Assembly (NCBI GenBank): GCA_964367715.1
Contig: CAYIYO010000015.1
Coordinates: forward strand, 1 to 38,004
Reading direction: 5' to 3'
From: CAYIYO01 sp964367715
GTDB taxonomy: Bacteria; Chlamydiota; Chlamydiia; Chlamydiales; Criblamydiaceae
Length of the DNA: 38,004 nucleotides
Shown here: piece after piece, positions 27,840 through 35,886 of the stretch
Layout: each line of letters opens with the position of its first letter
How positions within the stretch are numbered: position 1 is the first letter of the stretch
The notes under the pieces: generated by a model
Databases searched by the model: none
What the model saw: only the letters and a program-made list of their open reading frames with translations
What the model was told of the DNA's origin: nothing
Translations under genes and position numbers: made by a program

Positions 27840-28802
27840 TTACAGTTGATAGGTTTTTACTAAAAACTTTTCTAGCTTTTTTCCATCCGCAGCAAAGCGA
27901 CGGATGCCATCCGCGAGCTTGTCTGTTGCCATTGCATCTTCATTCATATGCCAACGAAATGCTTTTTCATCGATGACAAGCTTCTCGATGGAACTTTTTG
28001 CTGCTGTTTCCGGAGCGAGCACGCGCACAAGCGTGCCTTCTTTTTCATTTAGCTCTTGGAGGAGCTTAGGAGCAATTGTTAGGAGGTCACATCCAGCTAA
28101 AGCGAGGATTTCGTCTGCATTGCGGAAGCTTGCACCCATCACTTGTGTGTTGAAGCCAAACTTTTTAAAATAGTGGTAAATTGCAGCTACCGATTGCACG
28201 CCTGGATCTTCTTCCGGAGCAAACGTTTTTTTATCTCCGTTTTTTACATACCAGTCTAAGATTCGTCCGACGAAAGGGGAGATGAGGGTGGCATTGGCTT
28301 CCGCGCATGCGATTGCCTGTGCCAAACTGAAAAGAAGAGTCATGTTGCAATGAATGCCTTGCTTTTCAAGGACGGCGGCTGCTTGGATTCCTTCCCATGT
28401 CGAAGCAAGTTTAATGAGAACGCGGTCTTTGTGGACTCCGGCGGCAGCGTAAAGGGCAATCAAGGAATGCGCCTTTTCGATGCTTGCTTCTGTATCGAAG
28501 GAAAGATGCGCATCCACTTCTGTCGAAACGCGGCCTGGAATGTATTTTAAAATTTCCACGCCAAAATTGACGAAAAGTTTATCCATTGCTAGCGTAAGTG
28601 TGTGTGCGCTATTTTTTCCGTATTGGTTGGCAAAGCTGATGGCTTCATCAATCAGATGTCGGTATTCAGATTTTTCTGTTGCAGAGAGGATTAGAGAAGG
28701 ATTCGTTGTGGCGTCTGTAGGGGAAAATTCTTTGATTGCACCAATATCACCTGTGTCGACGACGATTGTTGTTATTTGGCGCAACTGTTCTAATTTATTC
28801 AT
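27840..28802 (-). CDS. tal: Transaldolase
   Basis: It transfers a dihydroxyacetone unit between sugar phosphates in the non-oxidative pentose phosphate pathway. The Schiff-base Lys is in RVLIKLASTWEGIQAA. TDATTNPSLIL near the N-terminus and VMGASFRNADEILALAGCDLLTIAPKLL are family signatures. Start at ATG 28802 (320 residues) with AAGGAG 9 bases upstream; a TTG at 28808 would be too close to that site. The place next to rpoC on the opposite strand is chlamydial. Confidence 0.97.
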   Translation of the reverse strand: MNKLEQLRQITTIVVDTGDIGAIKEFSPTDATTNPSLILSATEKSEYRHLIDEAISFANQYGKNSAHTLTLAMDKLFVNFGVEILKYIPGRVSTEVDAHLSFDTEASIEKAHSLIALYAAAGVHKDRVLIKLASTWEGIQAAAVLEKQGIHCNMTLLFSLAQAIACAEANATLISPFVGRILDWYVKNGDKKTFAPEEDPGVQSVAAIYHYFKKFGFNTQVMGASFRNADEILALAGCDLLTIAPKLLQELNEKEGTLVRVLAPETAAKSSIEKLVIDEKAFRWHMNEDAMATDKLADGIRRFAADGKKLEKFLVKTYQL

Positions 28803-28828
28803 TTGCAAAAGCTCCTTAAAACAATTTT

Positions 28829-29245
28829 TTACTGGTGGTGCAAAAGCGCTTCAGAAAAATCTGTCGCGGGTTCGATACGGAAGTGGATGCTTAATGGTTG
28901 GTCGCCAATGAGTAGGTCAAGAGTCGACCCTAGTCGTGTAAGTAATAATTTGAAAGGGATTTGTACCTTATGGTTGCCGATATCAATTCCAACCGAAGTG
29001 CTTCCTAAAATTTCTTCGGAATCTTTGATTTGCATGCAGAGTTGCTCGAATTTCTTTAATTGGCGCAACAAGGTTTCGTCATCGAAAGAATAGCGTTTTG
29101 GACATTGTGTGCAGGCGACTAGATGGTTGCCTTTTTCAATATCAAAAATCGAAAACGCGACCGTTTGTTTGCATCCACAAGTAAATTCTAATTGATGTCC
29201 TTTTTGCATCCCCATATCCTTGCTCAATTTGTACTGAATGCCCAT
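28829..29245 (-). CDS. Small Cys-rich protein beside tal, putative metal site
   Basis: A 138-residue protein with four Cys in a CxC...CxxC arrangement (C23, C25, C45, C48), which would suit a zinc or iron-sulfur site. The rest (GIDIGNHKVQIPFKLLLTRLGSTLDLLIGDQPLSIHFRIEP) looks like a beta-rich domain. In C. trachomatis the gene next to tal (CT312, from memory) is labelled a predicted ferredoxin, and I think this is its counterpart; with only four Cys in this spacing a zinc ribbon is equally likely. Start at ATG 29245 by similarity to that short N-terminus; the frame is open to a TTG at 29272. tal follows 26 bases downstream, so the two probably form an operon. Confidence 0.75.
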   Translation of the reverse strand: MGIQYKLSKDMGMQKGHQLEFTCGCKQTVAFSIFDIEKGNHLVACTQCPKRYSFDDETLLRQLKKFEQLCMQIKDSEEILGSTSVGIDIGNHKVQIPFKLLLTRLGSTLDLLIGDQPLSIHFRIEPATDFSEALLHHQ

Positions 29246-29274
29246 CGTATCATGTTTATCCCTAGGAAGCAAGA

Positions 29275-29316
29275 GCTCGATAAAAAATAACTGAGGTTTC
29301 CTTTGCTCGATAAAAA
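29275..29316 (+). repeat. Direct repeat GCTCGATAAAAA, two copies
   Basis: The 12-mer GCTCGATAAAAA occurs at 29275-29286 and 29305-29316, 30 bases apart (about three helical turns). The second copy overlaps the -35 box of the candidate promoter for the gene at 29388. This spacing would place two protein-binding sites on the same DNA face. Confidence 0.4.
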
Positions 29317-29331
29317 CAAATTTTGTAGACT
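29303..29331 (+). promoter_or_regulatory. Candidate promoter of the gene at 29388
   Basis: TTGCTC (29303-29308), a 17-base spacer and TAGACT (29326-29331), 56 bases before the ATG. Both boxes are imperfect. Confidence 0.4.
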
Positions 29332-29387
29332 AGAATTGATCCTTAATATTAACTCACCCGCAAAGGGGAAGGACAAGGAACCCGTCG

Positions 29388-31298
29388 ATGACGTGGCAAC
29401 CTATTGATTTTCAGCGTATTGTTACCTTAGATGAAGGGCTTGTTGATCAGCTTCAACGGTACCTCATTTTAAAGGAAGTTGAATTTGTAGACACAATTCT
29501 CAACGCCGTCCCTTTTATAAGTGCTTCCCAGCCCTCATTATCTCCCTCTTCCGTCGCAAATTTTAAACTCGTCGACGCAGTTGACACGTTCGGAAAAAAA
29601 ACAACGCAGTGGCTTACCTCCACGCACGAACCGATCAACGCAGATACCTGGAAAAGCATCGCAAAAGAAATCAACACTGCTTTCTGGGAATATTTTGAAG
29701 TCCTTGAAGGCGGTATCAAAGAACTCTTTTTGCAACTCGAACAACTTGGCATCGAACAATGGGGCGAAGAGATCTCCAACGTCATGAAACTGCTTAAAGA
29801 CCTCCTCCTTAAAAAAATTGAAGATCTCATCTTAGCAGCAAAGCGAATGGAACAACGGTTGACTGAATTCCGCCTCATCTGCGAAACACGCAACAGTCGC
29901 TACCCTTTCCTTTACCGATTTATCCACTTTTGGACCCCTGCTCTCGACCATTCTCTCTTGATTAATCTCCAAAAAAGTGAGAAATTCCTTCTAGACAACT
30001 ACCAACGCTTTCACAATCGCTTCGAAGAATACGGCGCTTTAGATGAAAAAGTATCCAATAAAATGAAGAAAATGGACCACTACCAAATTCTTTACACATT
30101 GGATGACGAGGCACGCAATAAATATTCGAAAATTTATTATTATCTCAAGCTATGGAGCTTAGATCAAAAATTTAAAACACTTCCTCAAACCGACCTTGTG
30201 CGCGCCGTCCAACACATCACGACCACAACGGAAAGAGCGATAGAAATTTTCAGAAAATACGCCTCCTCTATCCGCACGGCACTCTTCCACCAAAGTCGCC
30301 TCCTCAAAAAAACAAGCAACAAAGAACTTAAAGACCCCGTCGCTAAAAAAGCAATCCTCGAATTAATTAAAGGCTACCGCTCCGAACTGTTTTCTCTCGG
30401 ATCCACCGTCGCACGCTATCGAGACTTTTTGCTTAGAACAGATTCCAATCCTTACGTCAGTTCGCGCTGGGGATTCACCGAATGGGTTGTCGGCCCTGAG
30501 CCCGATCAGACGCGTCAACTCATGGATATTGAGTATGAATTAGAATACCTTGGCGCCCTTTTTGGATCCCTTGAAGAATCCCTGCAAACGCCCCCCAAAC
30601 GTCGCTGGTCGCACCCTATTCAAATCGACAGCAGCATTCAGCGTGCGATCTATGAGATGGGACAACCCTTGACTTCCTACAATATCGCGAAAAGTCGTGC
30701 AGAAAAGATCATGAAGCATCTTCAAGAGCTTGATGAACTAGGGGCATTGGATCGTCTTGCCGTCGACTACGCCGAGCAGCTGATCGGAAAAGTCCTTCGC
30801 GCCGACTGGAAATACCACCTTTTGCATGAAATGCCGCTCTACCAAGAGTTGATCGCTATCCACTTGGGAATCATGGGTGCCATCGACGAACGCAAGCATA
30901 TCAATAGAATCAGCAAGTTTAAGCACCTGATTCACGAAATTGAAACATGGGTAAAGCACCGCGAGACGCGAAAACATGAACGCGACATCGAGCTCGATCT
31001 CAACGATTTGAAAGGCTACCTACAAGACTTCTTTGCGCAAGTACAGCGTACATCAAAAGATGAGACCTTAGACGCCAAAGCAGCGCATAATTTGATTGTT
31101 ATCTTGTCTTACCAGCTGTTGATTTACCGCAATATGTTCGGTCAATTTTTCTGCAATCTTCGACGTTTTGGCGGAGAAGAAGCTTCCCTGATTCGCAACA
31201 AACTTCTCTTTGTTGACCAATATTTTGAGTCGACGGACAACAAACTCGAAGAGCTCCGCCTCCATAACTGGCCCAAAAAAATCGAAGATAACGCCTAA
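29388..31298 (+). CDS. Unknown 636-residue helical protein
   Basis: I do not recognise a family. AAGGA lies 8 bases before the ATG. The protein has no signal peptide, no clear membrane segment and few Cys or Gly. Its composition is that of an all-helical protein rich in Leu, Glu, Lys and Arg. Heptad-like stretches occur at about residues 105-160 (FEVLEGGIKELFLQLEQLGIEQW and following) and 425-560. Several aromatic patches (YRFIHFWTPALDHSLL, SRWGFTEWVVGPEPDQTRQL) may mark conserved surfaces. Base composition resembles the housekeeping genes, suggesting an old resident gene rather than a recent arrival. It lies divergent from the tal operon and before kdpFABC. It could be a conserved chlamydial protein of unknown role. 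Confidence 0.85.
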   Translation: MTWQPIDFQRIVTLDEGLVDQLQRYLILKEVEFVDTILNAVPFISASQPSLSPSSVANFKLVDAVDTFGKKTTQWLTSTHEPINADTWKSIAKEINTAFWEYFEVLEGGIKELFLQLEQLGIEQWGEEISNVMKLLKDLLLKKIEDLILAAKRMEQRLTEFRLICETRNSRYPFLYRFIHFWTPALDHSLLINLQKSEKFLLDNYQRFHNRFEEYGALDEKVSNKMKKMDHYQILYTLDDEARNKYSKIYYYLKLWSLDQKFKTLPQTDLVRAVQHITTTTERAIEIFRKYASSIRTALFHQSRLLKKTSNKELKDPVAKKAILELIKGYRSELFSLGSTVARYRDFLLRTDSNPYVSSRWGFTEWVVGPEPDQTRQLMDIEYELEYLGALFGSLEESLQTPPKRRWSHPIQIDSSIQRAIYEMGQPLTSYNIAKSRAEKIMKHLQELDELGALDRLAVDYAEQLIGKVLRADWKYHLLHEMPLYQELIAIHLGIMGAIDERKHINRISKFKHLIHEIETWVKHRETRKHERDIELDLNDLKGYLQDFFAQVQRTSKDETLDAKAAHNLIVILSYQLLIYRNMFGQFFCNLRRFGGEEASLIRNKLLFVDQYFESTDNKLEELRLHNWPKKIEDNA

Positions 31299-31423
31299 TT
31301 CTACGAAAAGTTGTTCTGAAAATTTCAATAAAAATAAATCATAATTAAAATTTAAATTTTTTTCGAAAAAGATCGTAATTTTTTTCTTCATAATGGTATA
31401 CCCTGTTCAAAAGGGGAATTGCT

Positions 31424-31507
31424 ATGGAGTTTATCATTGCAGGTATCGTTGCTTTTCTCGTCGTCATCTATCTTGTCTATACATTGATCTATCCAGAGAA
31501 GTTTTAA
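31424..31507 (+). CDS. kdpF: KdpF, small subunit of the potassium pump
   Basis: A 27-residue membrane peptide, MEFIIAGIVAFLVVIYLVYT followed by LIYPEKF. It has one hydrophobic helix and the family ending (YLVYALINAEAF in E. coli as I recall it, here YLVYTLIYPEKF). AGGGG lies 9 bases before the ATG. It stands 15 bases before kdpA, the usual place. KdpF stabilises the KdpABC complex. Confidence 0.9.
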   Translation: MEFIIAGIVAFLVVIYLVYTLIYPEKF

Positions 31508-31522
31508 TCTACGAGGTTTATT

Positions 31523-33214
31523 TTGTCATTGATCTACTTAGGTAAGTTCTATTTCTTCTTTGTTCTTTTGGCGATTATCATTCCTTTGCTAGGAAGGTAT
31601 CTAGCAAATGTTTTTGAAGGAAAAACCACATGGGCACATCCTTTATTAGGGTGGCTTGAGCGCCTTAGCTATCGTGTAGCGGGGATTGATCCGTCTAAGG
31701 AAATGGGATGGGTCCACTATGGAAAAGTACTCGTACTTTTTAATGTTTGGGGAGTGCTCGCTGTCTTCTGTCTTCAGCTTTTTCAGGGGCTTTTGCCTTT
31801 AAATCCCGAAAATTTTGGAGAAGTACCTCCGCTATTGGCATTTAATACCGCAATAAGCTTTGTGACAAATACTAACTGGCAAGCGTATGCAGGGGAGTCG
31901 ACTCTGAGCTACCTCACGCAGATGTTAGGGTTGAGTGTACAAAATTTTTTGAGTGCAGCGACCGGCATTTGTGTGTTAATGGTTCTTATTAGAGGAATTA
32001 GCAGGAAAGAATCCGAAACTGTCGGCAGCTTTTGGGTCGATTTGGTGCGAAGTGTTGTGTATCTTTTACTGCCCCTCTCCTTTATTTTTGCGCTTTTCCT
32101 TGTTGCTGAAGGGTCGATTCAAACTTTTGATCCTTATGTGGATGCTGTTACGCTTGAAGGAGCGAAACAGCATATTCCTTTGGGACCTGTCGCTTCACAA
32201 GTCGCCATCAAACAATTGGGAAGTAATGGGGGGGGGTTCTTCGCTGCAAATGGAGCGCATCCTTTTGAAAATCCAACGGCTTTTACAAATTTTATTTCTA
32301 GTTTACTTATATTAGTCATTCCAGCTTCTCTCGTTTATTGTTATGGGTTGATGATTAATGCGAAGTACCATGGATGGTTTTTGCTGAGTATCATGTTTGT
32401 CCTTTCGATGTCTGGTTTCTTTTTGTCGATTTATAGCGAATTGAACACGAATCCATTAATTGAAGGGTATCCCATGATGGAAGGGAAAGAGGCGCGGATT
32501 GGAATATTAAATAGTATTTCGTGGTCGGCATTCACGACGCAGACATCGAATGGCTCTGTGAATGCGATGCTGTCAAGTCTGTCGCCTCTTGCAGGTGGAA
32601 TCGCCTTATTTAATATCATGTTGGGAGAAATTATTTATGGTGGTGTTGGGGTTGGCCTTTGTGGAATGCTGATGTTTGTCTTCCTTACCGTCTTTATTTC
32701 AGGACTCTTAGTGGGGCGTACACCCGAATACATGGGAAAAAAAATCGAAAAAAAAGAAATTCAATGGGTGATGTTCGCTATTTTGACGCCAGGGATAGTC
32801 GTTCTTTTAGGAACTAGCCTTGCAATTTCTTCGCCTGCAGCAATGAAATCTGTTTTGAGTCAAGGGCCTCATGGGTTAACAGAAATCCTCTATGCCTATG
32901 CCTCCACAGCTGGAAATAATGGAAGTTCATTTGCTGGATTAGATGCCAACACCGATTTTTTTAATGGCACCCTTGGATTTGCGATGCTGATGGGAAGGAT
33001 TGCGATCCTTTTCCCTGCTCTTGCGATAGGAGGTACTTTAGCAAAAAAACGTAAAGCCACTGCAACGGCAGGTACTTTATCTACCGATACATTTTTATTT
33101 GCGGTACTTCTTATCAGTGTGATTTTGATCGTCGGAGCTTTAACATTTTTTCCTGCACTCACACTAGGACCTATTGTAGAACAAATTTTGACAAGACAAG
33201 GATACAGCTTTTAA
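31523..33214 (+). CDS. kdpA: Potassium-transporting ATPase subunit KdpA
   Basis: This is the K+-selective channel-like subunit of the high-affinity P-type pump, in the inner membrane. The four selectivity-filter loops are visible: VTNTNWQAY, GSNGGGFFAANGAHPFENPT, TTQTSNGSVNAM and TAGNNGSSFAGL. About ten membrane segments lie in 563 residues. The start is TTG at 31523, with GAGG 6 bases upstream. kdpB starts on the base after its stop. The codon use looks more AT-rich than in kdpB. Confidence 0.97.
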   Translation: MSLIYLGKFYFFFVLLAIIIPLLGRYLANVFEGKTTWAHPLLGWLERLSYRVAGIDPSKEMGWVHYGKVLVLFNVWGVLAVFCLQLFQGLLPLNPENFGEVPPLLAFNTAISFVTNTNWQAYAGESTLSYLTQMLGLSVQNFLSAATGICVLMVLIRGISRKESETVGSFWVDLVRSVVYLLLPLSFIFALFLVAEGSIQTFDPYVDAVTLEGAKQHIPLGPVASQVAIKQLGSNGGGFFAANGAHPFENPTAFTNFISSLLILVIPASLVYCYGLMINAKYHGWFLLSIMFVLSMSGFFLSIYSELNTNPLIEGYPMMEGKEARIGILNSISWSAFTTQTSNGSVNAMLSSLSPLAGGIALFNIMLGEIIYGGVGVGLCGMLMFVFLTVFISGLLVGRTPEYMGKKIEKKEIQWVMFAILTPGIVVLLGTSLAISSPAAMKSVLSQGPHGLTEILYAYASTAGNNGSSFAGLDANTDFFNGTLGFAMLMGRIAILFPALAIGGTLAKKRKATATAGTLSTDTFLFAVLLISVILIVGALTFFPALTLGPIVEQILTRQGYSF

Positions 33215-35317
33215 ATGAAATATCAATCAACAAATATATTTACATTTCAAACCGTTTCTCACGCAACTCTTGATGCCGTGAAAATGCTGACCCCCTGGGC
33301 ATTGGTGAAAAATCCGGTGATGTTCGTCACCTATCTTGCTGCAATCTTCACCACGTTATATGTTTTACAACAGGTCGCTGAACGTCACAATTCTCCTTTC
33401 GATATTTACATCACGATATGGCTATGGCTCACCGTCCTCTTTGCAAACTTTGCCGAAGCAATTGCAGAAAATAGAGGAAAAGCCCAAGCGGCCTCTCTCC
33501 GCCGCACTCAAATTGAAGTCCATGCCCGCCTCCTTAAAAATGGAAAAGAGGAAAAGGTACCGACAACACTACTTAAAAAAGGCGATCATATTCTCTGCGA
33601 AGTCGGAGACATCATCCCTGTCGATGGTGAAGTCATTGAAGGAGTTGCCACAATCGACGAATCAGCAATCACAGGAGAATCCGCCCCGGTTATCCGCGAA
33701 AGTGGCGGCGATCGCAGCGCTGTCACAGCGGGAACGCGCGTCGTGAGCGATCGTCTTGTCATTGCCGTGGTCTCTGAATCAGGGAAAACATTTTTGGATC
33801 ATATGATCGGCCTCATCGAAAGTGCAAAACGGCAGCATACCCCAAACGAAATCGCTCTCCACATTGTCCTCTCGGCCCTAACGATCCTTTTCATCGTCTC
33901 TGTCAGCTCTCTAAAGTTCTTGGCTGATTATAGCGAAAAAGCTTCCGGTACCGACATCTCTGCCATTGTGACCATTCCGATCCTTCTCTCACTCCTTGTT
34001 TGTCTCATCCCCACAACAATTAGCGCTCTTTTAAGTGCGGTAGGAATAGCAGGAATGGATCGTCTCATCCGCTATAACGTCGTTGCAAAAAGTGGACGCT
34101 CAGTCGAAGCGGCAGGGGATGTCAGTCTTCTCATCCTTGACAAAACGGGAACGATCACTCTGGGAAATCGCATGGCTACCGAATTTCTCCCCGCGGAAGG
34201 AATCACAGAAAAGGAATTCGCAGAAATTGCACAAATCGCCTCCATGACAGACGAAACTCCAGAGGGACGCTCCATCGTTGTCCTTGCAAAAAATACGTAT
34301 GGACTCCGCGCTGAAGCAATTCAAAACACACACGCAAGCATGGAGTTCATTCCTTTTTCCGCAAAGACGCGGATGAGTGGAATCGATTTTAAAGACGCCC
34401 AAGGAAATGTGGTGCGCACGATCCGCAAAGGCGCCATCGATGCCATTCGGCAACATATCAAAGCTCTTGGAGGCAGCTATCCTCCTGTTATGGACGAAAT
34501 GATCAATAACATTGCAGTGAAAGGAGGAACCCCTCTTCTCGTCAGCAATAATAATCAACTTATCGGCATCATTCACCTAAAAGACATCATCAAAGGGGGA
34601 ATGAAAGAGCGCTTTATCCAGTTACGAAAAATGGGGATACGCACGGTGATGGTCACAGGAGATAATCCTCTTACTGCCGCAGCCATCGCCGCAGAAGCAG
34701 GCGTCGACGACTATATCGCCGAAGCAACACCTGAAATGAAGCTTAAACTGATTCAAAAAGAACAGCAAGAAGGGCATCTTGTCGCCATGACGGGCGACGG
34801 CACCAACGACGCTCCGGCCTTAGCACAAGCCGATGTTGGCGTCGCAATGAATGCAGGAACCCAAGCCTCAAGAGAGGCAGGAAACATGGTCGATCTCGAC
34901 AACAACCCAACAAAGCTCATCGACATCGTAGGAATAGGAAAGCAGCTTTTGATGACTCGCGGAGCCCTCACCACGTTTAGCATCGCCAACGACATCGCCA
35001 AATATTTCGCGATTATTCCCGCGATCTTTAGTGGTCTCTATCTGACCGAAGGTCTTAATAGGGGTCCTCTCGCATTTTTAAATGTTATGCAGTTACACTC
35101 CCCAAAAAGTGCAATTTTAAGCGCCGTGATTTTTAATGCAGTGGTCATTATCGCTCTCATTCCATTAGCACTGAAAGGTGTTAACTATAATGCACAATCA
35201 GCAAACGTCATGCTGCGTAACAATATTCTATACTATGGAGTTGGGGGAATCATTCTTCCCTTTATCGCAATAAAATTAATTGATTTAGGGATTGAACTAA
35301 TGGGAGTCACCTTATGA
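33215..35317 (+). CDS. kdpB: Potassium-transporting ATPase ATP-binding subunit KdpB
   Basis: The P-type ATPase motor of the pump. The phosphorylated Asp309 is in LILDKTGTITLGNR. ITGES is the actuator motif, whose Ser is a regulatory phosphorylation site in E. coli KdpB. KAMSGI-like FSAKTRMSGI, VTGDNPLTAAAIA and MTGDGTNDAPALAQADVGVAMNAGTQASREAGNMVDLDNNPTKLI are typical. Seven membrane segments are expected in 700 residues. The ATG directly follows the kdpA stop and the gene overlaps kdpC by 4 bases (ATGA). Confidence 0.98.
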   Translation: MKYQSTNIFTFQTVSHATLDAVKMLTPWALVKNPVMFVTYLAAIFTTLYVLQQVAERHNSPFDIYITIWLWLTVLFANFAEAIAENRGKAQAASLRRTQIEVHARLLKNGKEEKVPTTLLKKGDHILCEVGDIIPVDGEVIEGVATIDESAITGESAPVIRESGGDRSAVTAGTRVVSDRLVIAVVSESGKTFLDHMIGLIESAKRQHTPNEIALHIVLSALTILFIVSVSSLKFLADYSEKASGTDISAIVTIPILLSLLVCLIPTTISALLSAVGIAGMDRLIRYNVVAKSGRSVEAAGDVSLLILDKTGTITLGNRMATEFLPAEGITEKEFAEIAQIASMTDETPEGRSIVVLAKNTYGLRAEAIQNTHASMEFIPFSAKTRMSGIDFKDAQGNVVRTIRKGAIDAIRQHIKALGGSYPPVMDEMINNIAVKGGTPLLVSNNNQLIGIIHLKDIIKGGMKERFIQLRKMGIRTVMVTGDNPLTAAAIAAEAGVDDYIAEATPEMKLKLIQKEQQEGHLVAMTGDGTNDAPALAQADVGVAMNAGTQASREAGNMVDLDNNPTKLIDIVGIGKQLLMTRGALTTFSIANDIAKYFAIIPAIFSGLYLTEGLNRGPLAFLNVMQLHSPKSAILSAVIFNAVVIIALIPLALKGVNYNAQSANVMLRNNILYYGVGGIILPFIAIKLIDLGIELMGVTL

Positions 35318-35886
35318 GAAATGCCATCCGCGCTCTTAGAATGTTTCTGTGGATGTCTCTGCTAACAGGGATTATTTACCCGTTACTGATCCTTCTCATC
35401 GCACAAACAACAGCATCAAATAAAGCCAACGGAAGTCTTATCGTTCGTAAAGATAGCGTGATCGGATCTTCTCTCATCGCACAAAAATTTGAATCCACCC
35501 ATTATTTTTGGTCGCGTCCCTCGGCCGGAGACTACGATCCAATGCATTCTGGTGGCAGCAACCTTAGTCCTACGAGTTCTAAGTTGAAAAAGCTCGTCGA
35601 AGAAAGGCAACAAAAAATCATGACTGCAGATGGAATTAAGAAGGTGGATTTAATTCCGGACGAGCTTGTTTATGCATCAGGTAGTGGATTAGATCCACAT
35701 ATCAGTCCCGAAACGGCCTACTTTCAAATCAATCGTATTGTCAACGCACGCAATAATCCAAACATCACGAAAGAAACTCTCAGACAATTGATCGATAAAA
35801 AATCCCAAAAACGGGTTCTAGATTTCATTGGACAAGCATACGTCAACGTTTTAGAACTTAACCTTGCAATGGATGAAATAAAATAA
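35314..35886 (+). CDS. kdpC: Potassium-transporting ATPase subunit KdpC
   Basis: This subunit stabilises KdpABC. A single N-terminal membrane helix (FLWMSLLTGIIYPLLILLIAQ) is followed by a periplasmic domain with YFWSRPSAGDYDPMHSGGSNLSPTS and VPDELVYASGSGLDPHISPETAYFQ-type signatures (here IPDELVYASGSGLDPHISPE). Length is 190 residues. It overlaps kdpB at its start, and its last base is the first base of the KdpD-like gene. Confidence 0.97.
   Translation: MRNAIRALRMFLWMSLLTGIIYPLLILLIAQTTASNKANGSLIVRKDSVIGSSLIAQKFESTHYFWSRPSAGDYDPMHSGGSNLSPTSSKLKKLVEERQQKIMTADGIKKVDLIPDELVYASGSGLDPHISPETAYFQINRIVNARNNPNITKETLRQLIDKKSQKRVLDFIGQAYVNVLELNLAMDEIK

Noticed and set aside
28480..28911. 143-codon plus-strand frame over tal
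   Set aside because: Antisense to the conserved transaldolase N-terminus; no ribosome-binding site or family pattern.
31299..31423. Promoter or K+-responsive operator before kdpF
   Set aside because: The stretch is AT-rich with long T-runs, but I could not find a convincing -35/-10 pair or a dyad.
34100..34576. 158-codon minus-strand frame inside kdpB
   Set aside because: Antisense to the conserved KdpB phosphorylation domain and without start signals.
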